Shown: positions 5,749-8,345 of the stretch, one piece after another
How the letters are laid out: every line of letters starts with the position of its first letter
How positions within the stretch are numbered: the stretch's first letter is position 1
Assembly (NCBI GenBank): GCA_002687255.1
Contig: NYZR01000008.1
Coordinates: forward strand, 29,771 to 38,115
DNA from: Candidatus Pacearchaeota archaeon
GTDB lineage: Archaea; Nanobdellota; Nanobdellia; Pacearchaeales; GW2011-AR1
DNA length: 8,345 nucleotides
Direction of reading: 5' to 3'
Notes under the pieces: generated by a model
Database searches by the model: none
Told to the model about the DNA's origin: nothing
Seen by the model: the letters and a program-made list of their open reading frames with translations, nothing else
Made by a program: the position numbers and the translations under genes

Positions 5749-6249
5749 ATGGGTTTTGCTACAGAGAGTGCTAACGGATTACTGAAAAGACGTGCGGTTA
5801 CTTTGCTTTTGGAGAGTGTTGGGAATCCTGGGGCTGCGGCTGCTGTGAAGGCTGTTGCTTCGGAAGCGGGCGTTGGCGAGGATCAGGTTGAAGTGCAGCG
5901 GATTCGGAGTGAGTTTGGGAAGAAGGAATTTGTTGTTGAGGCGCTGGTGTATGATTCGGTTGCTGATAAGGAGAAGGCGGGAGAGGGACGGAAGTTGGGG
6001 AGGAAGTTGGTTGAGAAGATGAAGAAGGCTGAGGAGAGTGGGGAGCAGCCTGCGGCTGCTAGTGATAATACAGAAGAGCAACCAGGTAGTGAGCAAGGGG
6101 CTAAAGGCGGAGAGGGTGGATCTGCTGACGGGGCTGGTGAAGGAAAAGCTGAGGAGAAGCCGGCGGAGGCCGATGATGGTGAGAAGAAGAAGGAAGAGGC
6201 TCCTGCTGAGGAAGTTAAGGAAGAGGAGAAAGAGGAGGATAAGGAATAA
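5749..6249 (+). CDS. rps24e: small ribosomal subunit protein eS24 (S24e) with long acidic tail
   Basis: Component of the 30S subunit shared by archaea and eukaryotes. The core is recognised by NGLLKRRAV (9-17), the middle helix region (GAAAAVKAVASEAGV), and VQRIRSEFGKKEFVVEALVYDS (49-70), the family's SEFGK...YDS signature. The usual archaeal length is about 100 residues. Here residues about 94-166 form an extra low-complexity tail rich in E, K, A and G, ending EEKEEDKE, probably disordered. ATG 5749 is two bases after the spt4 stop. ATG 5731, in frame and inside spt4 with GGAG three bases upstream, would add MLFGLD and remains possible. The 3' end overlaps ORF Z by one base (TAATG). Confidence 0.92.
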   Translation: MGFATESANGLLKRRAVTLLLESVGNPGAAAAVKAVASEAGVGEDQVEVQRIRSEFGKKEFVVEALVYDSVADKEKAGEGRKLGRKLVEKMKKAEESGEQPAAASDNTEEQPGSEQGAKGGEGGSADGAGEGKAEEKPAEADDGEKKKEEAPAEEVKEEEKEEDKE

Positions 6250-6479
6250 TGACATTTGAGCAAGAAGTCATTCTTCAAGAATTTGATTATGGGGCAGCTC
6301 ACCAGGAATGTTTTGATCAGGAGGTTGATACGTTTTCAGCAAACCATGGTTCAGCCACGCTTTATCTAGATAGTAAGTCTAAGCTCACTACTTGGTTTTT
6401 GGAGCGCAATCTTGTTCCGAATAATGCACGATATCAGGCTGCAAAGTTTGTTGCTCTGCGAGAGGAGGCTTCTTCATAA
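6249..6479 (+). CDS. unrecognised 76-residue protein (ORF Z) between rps24e and rps27ae
   Basis: I do not recognise this protein. It begins MTFEQEVILQEFDYGAAHQE and contains CFDQEVDTFSANHGSATLYL and a C-terminal stretch with TTWFLERNLV, ARYQAAKFVALREE. It is mildly acidic and probably mostly helical, with a single cysteine and no membrane segment. Both junctions are TAATG one-base overlaps with genuine ribosomal protein genes, which is strong evidence that it is a real, translated gene. Its base use is less G-rich than its neighbours. In many archaea rps24e and rps27ae are adjacent, so an extra gene here may be lineage-specific. A role linked to the ribosome is suggested by position only. Confidence 0.68.
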   Translation: MTFEQEVILQEFDYGAAHQECFDQEVDTFSANHGSATLYLDSKSKLTTWFLERNLVPNNARYQAAKFVALREEASS

Positions 6480-6721
6480 TGCCGACGAAAGGTGGAGCTG
6501 GGAAAGGTGGAGAGGGAAAGAAGGAGCATAAGAATAAGTTGACGAGTAAGAAGTCGAAGCACTATGAAATAGCGGGGAGCACGTTGAAGCGGGCGAAGCA
6601 TTGTCCTCGGTGTGGGCCCGGGATCTTTTTGGCTGCTCATGCGGGAAGGGGAACGTGTGGGAAGTGTCATTATACTGAGTTTGAAGGAAAGAAAGCTGAG
6701 AGTGTGGAAGGAGAAAAGTAG
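6479..6721 (+). CDS. rps27ae: small ribosomal subunit protein eS31 (S27ae)
   Basis: Zinc-binding 30S subunit protein; in eukaryotes the homologue is made as a ubiquitin fusion, in archaea alone. The zinc site is C42-P-R-C45 ... C60-G-K-C63, in the family context KHCPRCGPGIFLAAHAGR and CGKCHYTEF. The first 28 residues are K/G-rich (GGAGKGGEGKKEHKNK), longer than in many archaeal versions, and would contact rRNA. A short acidic tail follows (KKAESVEGEK). The start overlaps the ORF Z stop by one base. It is the last gene of the operon: the next gene has its own TATA-like box and a good ribosome binding site. Confidence 0.95.
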   Translation: MPTKGGAGKGGEGKKEHKNKLTSKKSKHYEIAGSTLKRAKHCPRCGPGIFLAAHAGRGTCGKCHYTEFEGKKAESVEGEK

Positions 6722-6734
6722 GCTTTTTATAGCC
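6721..6734 (+). promoter_or_regulatory. TATA-like box before the secreted protein gene
   Basis: CTTTTTATA (6723-6731) is centred about 26 nt before ATG 6753, matching the promoter spacing elsewhere in the window. It lies in the short palindrome GGCT-TTTTAT-AGCC (6721-6734), whose T run could also act as a terminator for the preceding operon. The two roles cannot be separated from sequence. Confidence 0.42.
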
Positions 6735-6742
6735 TGTTTGGT

Positions 6743-6755
6743 AGGAGATTCTATG
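6743..6755 (+). promoter_or_regulatory. Shine-Dalgarno deciding the secreted protein start
   Basis: AGGAGATT precedes ATG 6753 with about 5 bases between the GGAG core and the start codon. This is one of the best ribosome binding sites in the window. It marks 6753, rather than upstream in-frame ATG codons inside rps27ae, as the start. It also suggests that at least part of the translation comes from read-through mRNA, since a leaderless transcript would lack it. Confidence 0.55.
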
Positions 6756-7289
6756 CGTGGTTTGGTTCCTTCTCTTTTGTTTTTGCCTTGTCTTGCATTT
6801 TCTTCTTTGCGTGCGGATGATGCGGATACTCGGCATTTGATATTTAGACCTCAGAATCATCTGCCAGGGGTGGCAGATACTGGAAAGAAGGGTTATACTT
6901 TTGGGGCTTTTTCGGATAAGCGTATTTCTTCGGGAACTCCCAATCCACAAGAGGTTATCGAGGCGATGGATTATGTTCTTGAGAAGTCTGGAAAAGAGGA
7001 TACTCAAGTTGGCAGGCTCGCTTCAGTTTTTGTTGATGCTGCGGGAAGTATTGATCGGGCTTTGAGGAATGTTCGTTTTCATATAAGCTTGCGAGATGGA
7101 TTTAGGGTTTATTCTCGTTCTCCTGATAAGTCTCCCGGGCCTTATCGACCTGTCTCAGGTGAGCGTTCTCGACGTAAGAAATCTTCTGGGTATTTTTTTG
7201 GGAGTGGGAAGAGGAAAGGTTTTCTTACTGATTGGAGCGTTAGCACGAAGAGGGGTGGTGTGAGTATTGGGACTGAATATCAGTTTTGA
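6753..7289 (+). CDS. predicted secreted protein of unknown function
   Basis: A 178-residue protein with a Sec-type signal peptide: MRGLVPSLLFLPCLAFSSLRA, with cleavage likely after A21 just before DDADTRH. The mature part holds a predicted helical segment, NPQEVIEAMDYVLEKSGKE (64-82). It is followed by a strand-like RNVRFHISLRDGFRVYSRSP (105-124), a basic P/S/R/K-rich stretch (126-157), and the end DWSVSTKRGGVSIGTEYQF. I recognise no family. Alternating residues and a terminal phenylalanine look like the end of an outer-membrane barrel, but archaea lack the machinery, so I do not call it that. The cysteine at 13 is in FLPC, a poor lipobox. It is convergent with the methyltransferase, 41 bp away. 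Secretion is fairly likely; function unknown. Confidence 0.7.
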   Translation: MRGLVPSLLFLPCLAFSSLRADDADTRHLIFRPQNHLPGVADTGKKGYTFGAFSDKRISSGTPNPQEVIEAMDYVLEKSGKEDTQVGRLASVFVDAAGSIDRALRNVRFHISLRDGFRVYSRSPDKSPGPYRPVSGERSRRKKSSGYFFGSGKRKGFLTDWSVSTKRGGVSIGTEYQF

Positions 7290-7294
7290 GATCG

Positions 7295-7327
7295 GGTAAA
7301 AAGAGGGTAACTGTGCCCGAATTTAGA
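7295..7327 (+). repeat. imperfect ~33-bp direct repeat, left copy, beside the methyltransferase
   Basis: GGTAAAA, GAG, TAAC-GTGCC and TTTAGA blocks here recur in the same order at 8087-8119, with about 26 of 33 positions matching when one small gap is allowed. TTCTCTTT follows at a similar distance in both (7336-7343 and 8131-8138), so the likeness may extend to about 50 bp. The two copies flank the A+T-rich methyltransferase gene. Confidence 0.45.
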
Positions 7328-7330
7328 ACC
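7322..7330. repeat. 9-bp inverted repeat, left end of the methyltransferase island
   Basis: TTTAGAACC abuts the methyltransferase stop codon (7331-7333 on the minus strand). Its exact reverse complement GGTTCTAAA is at 8020-8028, just outside the gene's promoter. The pair encloses about 690 bp that contain only this gene. Confidence 0.4.
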
Positions 7331-7978
7331 TTATTTTCTCTTTAAATAAAAAGTATAAAAGGATGTGTTTTTCCCCAGGGTTTTCTTCTCGCCTTTGTAT
7401 ATAATTTCAAACTCCGGAAATAATTTTTTTAGTTCACCGATGCTAAAAAAGCGGAAATAATCCCCCCCTAGCCGCAAAAATCTCTTTCTTTTATTAAAAC
7501 TGGTCAATTTATGATCTCTCAAATATTCAGAATTTTTTGAATATCCAAATAGAAAAAAATAAGTTCCTTTTTTTGAAGCATTTAGTATAGTTTTTTTGTA
7601 TGCGGGCCATTTAGATTTCGGAATATGATGTAAACAACCATAATCTACAATAACATCATACTCGTTGTTATCCTTATATTTTGATGTGCTAGAAACCTTA
7701 AATTTTGATTTTTTAGATAATTGTTTTGCAATCTTAATTGCATTGCTTGAAAAGTCAAATCCTGCGGTCTCAAAACCGTTTTTAGAAAATAATAAACAAT
7801 GTCTGCCCCCTCCGCAACCAACATCCAACATACCTCCACTAACCTTTTTCTTTTTCAAAAATTTTAGGAATTTAACAACTTCGACATCGGGATCTTGTTT
7901 TCTAAATGGCTCATTTTTTACCTTTTTTTTAATTTTATTGATATTCCAATGTTTCTGATAATATTTCTTTTGAGACAT
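7331..7978 (-). CDS. class I SAM-dependent methyltransferase, A+T-rich island gene
   Basis: Rossmann-fold methyltransferase of 215 residues. Motif I is MLDVGCGGGRHCLLF (50-64), the acidic residue that holds the SAM ribose is D75 in GFETAGFDFSS, and motif IV is YDVIVDYGCLHHIP (107-120), a form common in small-molecule and TehB-like enzymes. The C-terminal third (SKNSEYLRDH, FFSIGELKKLFPEFEIIYKGEKK) is typical of the family, but the substrate cannot be told. The N-terminus is K-rich (QKKYYQKHWNINKIKKK). The gene is visibly A+T-rich with many AAA, AAT and TTT codons, unlike the G+T-rich genes to its left, and runs on the opposite strand. It is bounded by inverted and direct repeats, so recent acquisition is likely. 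The start is supported by a TATA box 27 nt upstream. Confidence 0.9.
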   Translation of the reverse strand: MSQKKYYQKHWNINKIKKKVKNEPFRKQDPDVEVVKFLKFLKKKKVSGGMLDVGCGGGRHCLLFSKNGFETAGFDFSSNAIKIAKQLSKKSKFKVSSTSKYKDNNEYDVIVDYGCLHHIPKSKWPAYKKTILNASKKGTYFFLFGYSKNSEYLRDHKLTSFNKRKRFLRLGGDYFRFFSIGELKKLFPEFEIIYKGEKKTLGKNTSFYTFYLKRK

Positions 7979-7999
7979 ATCTTAGTTTACATTTACATT

Positions 8000-8011
8000 C
8001 TATATAAATAC
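8000..8011 (-). promoter_or_regulatory. TATA promoter of the methyltransferase gene
   Basis: On the minus strand the box reads GTATTTATATAG and its centre is about 27 nt before the ATG (7976-7978). This again predicts a transcript with little or no leader. A G/C-rich stretch (GGGACGGC on the minus strand) lies directly upstream where the BRE would sit, though it is not a typical purine-rich BRE. Confidence 0.6.
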
Positions 8012-8019
8012 GCCGTCCC

Positions 8020-8028
8020 GGTTCTAAA
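8020..8028. repeat. 9-bp inverted repeat, right end of the methyltransferase island
   Basis: GGTTCTAAA, perfect reverse complement of 7322-7330. Together they delimit a segment of about 707 bp holding the methyltransferase and its promoter. Confidence 0.4.
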
Positions 8029-8086
8029 AATTAATTTTCGTCGCTTCTTTCCTTGACCACGCTGCGTTCTTAGATTGTTTAGAAGA

Positions 8087-8119
8087 GGTAAAAGAGAAAT
8101 AACCGTGCCTAATTTTAGA
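8087..8119 (+). repeat. imperfect ~33-bp direct repeat, right copy
   Basis: Second copy of the repeat at 7295-7327, sharing GGTAAAA, TAAC-GTGCC and TTTAGA in order. It starts 792 bp after the left copy. Confidence 0.45.
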
Positions 8120-8140
8120 TAGGATCTCACTTCTCTTTTT

Positions 8141-8312
8141 GGAGTATGGACTTACGGTCAGGGCCCAGATTTAGATGGGATTAACTCATAAGTCCTTGGA
8201 GGAGTTTGATGGACTCAAGACTTCATGAAACATGTGAACTGGATCATGTTTCATACACTGAGGTGTTCCACACCTCAAGCATAAAAAACCAGGGCCAGAT
8301 AATGATTTTTTA
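8141..8312 (+). ncRNA. candidate structured RNA with four to five hairpins
   Basis: Perfect inverted repeats follow one another: GGACTTA/TAAGTCC (8148-8154/8189-8195) enclosing CCCA/TGGG (8164-8167/8176-8179); GAGT/ACTC (8202-8205/8213-8216); ATGAAACATG/CATGTTTCAT (8225-8234/8245-8254); TGAGGTGT/ACACCTCA (8259-8266/8270-8277) with a 3-base loop. The 5-base GGCCC (8162-8166) can also pair with GGGCC (8292-8296), closing the whole array. A T6 run (8306-8311) could end the transcript. I do not recognise a tRNA, 5S, SRP or RNase P RNA. The plus strand is assumed from the T run and direction of the next gene. It could instead be a leader for that gene or a DNA-level repeat element. The extent is approximate. 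Confidence 0.35.
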
Positions 8313-8345
8313 TAAACCCTAGAAGAGGCGGAGGAATTAAGTGAT
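8306..8345 (+). promoter_or_regulatory. TATA box and Shine-Dalgarno of a gene starting at the right edge
   Basis: TTTTTATAAACC (8306-8317 region) is TATA-like, with its centre about 30 nt before a GTG at 8341. GGAGG (8330-8334) precedes that GTG by 6 bases, a near-ideal ribosome binding site. Only two codons remain in the window, so the gene itself cannot be identified. Confidence 0.38.

Larger units (their letters stand above)
7979..8345. other. gene-free right-hand region
   Basis: No open frame with protein-like composition is found on either strand. In order it holds the methyltransferase promoter (8000-8011), the right inverted and direct repeats (8020-8028, 8087-8119), a T-rich tract CTTCTCTTTTT (8130-8140), a run of hairpins (8148-8277), and a TATA box followed by a ribosome binding site at the edge. 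In 8029-8086 I see nothing I can name. Confidence 0.6.

Noticed and set aside
6038..6259. Arg/Lys-rich plus-strand frame overlapping the end of rps24e
   Set aside because: It is a frame-shifted reading of the GAG/AAG repeats, with no start context of its own.
5779..6302. Two long minus-strand open frames opposite rps24e
   Set aside because: They are Leu/Ser-rich shadows of the acidic low-complexity tail of eS24; the plus frame has a clear ribosomal protein signature and operon junctions.
6786..6797. FLPC at residues 10-13 of the secreted protein as a lipoprotein box
   Set aside because: Pro before Cys and the remaining positions fit a lipobox poorly; LRA followed by DD is a better signal peptidase I site.
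7226..7286. C-terminus VSIGTEYQF of the secreted protein as an outer-membrane barrel signal
   Set aside because: A terminal Phe and alternating pattern fit, but the gene lies among archaeal genes and archaea lack the BAM pathway; only one strand-like stretch is seen.
8259..8311. TGAGGTGT/ACACCTCA hairpin as an intrinsic terminator
   Set aside because: It is followed on the plus strand by A-rich sequence and the T6 run lies about 30 bases away; on the minus strand the T run precedes the hairpin.
8000..8345. tRNA or rRNA fragment at the right edge
   Set aside because: No T-loop GTTC-A-TC pattern, acceptor CCA-type end or conserved rRNA block was found; the hairpins do not form a cloverleaf.

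Overview
The window comes from an archaeon. Its core is the archaeal transcription/translation cluster rpo7 (RpoE') - spt4 (RpoE'') - rps24e - rps27ae. Every intergenic start I could examine has a TATA-type box centred about 25-27 nt upstream of the start codon, which is the geometry of leaderless archaeal mRNAs. Very short intergenic gaps, TAATG gene junctions and a RelE-type toxin-antitoxin pair fit a small-genome lineage such as DPANN/Woesearchaeota-like archaea, but that placement is inference.

Layout. (1) 1-2830: a superfamily 1 (UvrD/Rep) helicase with a C-terminal RecB/Cas4-like PD-(D/E)XK nuclease, cut at its 5' end by the window edge. Its reading frame contains an in-frame, C-rich, foldable insert of about 108 bp (500-607) between helicase motifs II and III. 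(2) 2846-3421: a self-contained ribbon-helix-helix antitoxin / RelE-ParE toxin operon with its own TATA box and an inverted repeat at the predicted transcription start. (3) 3491-4378: a serine beta-lactamase-fold hydrolase with its own promoter. (4) 4381-6721: the RNA polymerase/ribosomal protein operon rpo7 - ORF X - ORF Y - spt4 - rps24e - ORF Z - rps27ae, tightly packed, with three unrecognised small genes between the conserved ones. A 24-bp perfect direct repeat brackets ORF X, and a bulged hairpin ending right at the spt4 start codon places the spt4 Shine-Dalgarno in its bulge. (5) 6753-7289: a small predicted secreted protein of unknown function. (6) 7331-7978 (minus): a visibly A+T-rich class I SAM methyltransferase, bounded by a 9-bp perfect inverted repeat and by imperfect ~33-bp direct repeats, so probably acquired. 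(7) 7979-8345: non-coding, with a cluster of strong hairpins at 8148-8277 (candidate structured RNA), then a TATA box and a Shine-Dalgarno plus GTG that may start the next gene at the right edge.

How the parts work together. Rpo7 (stalk of RNA polymerase), Spt4 (half of the Spt4/5 elongation factor) and ribosomal proteins S24e and S27ae are made from one transcript, so RNA polymerase and ribosome parts are co-expressed. The hairpin before spt4 suggests its translation is coupled to that of ORF Y. The toxin-antitoxin pair, the helicase insert and the methyltransferase island are the accessory, probably mobile, components.

Plus-strand genes show strong G+T enrichment of the coding strand and few C. 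The helicase insert and the methyltransferase both break this pattern. No tRNA, rRNA, CRISPR array or transposase gene was seen.
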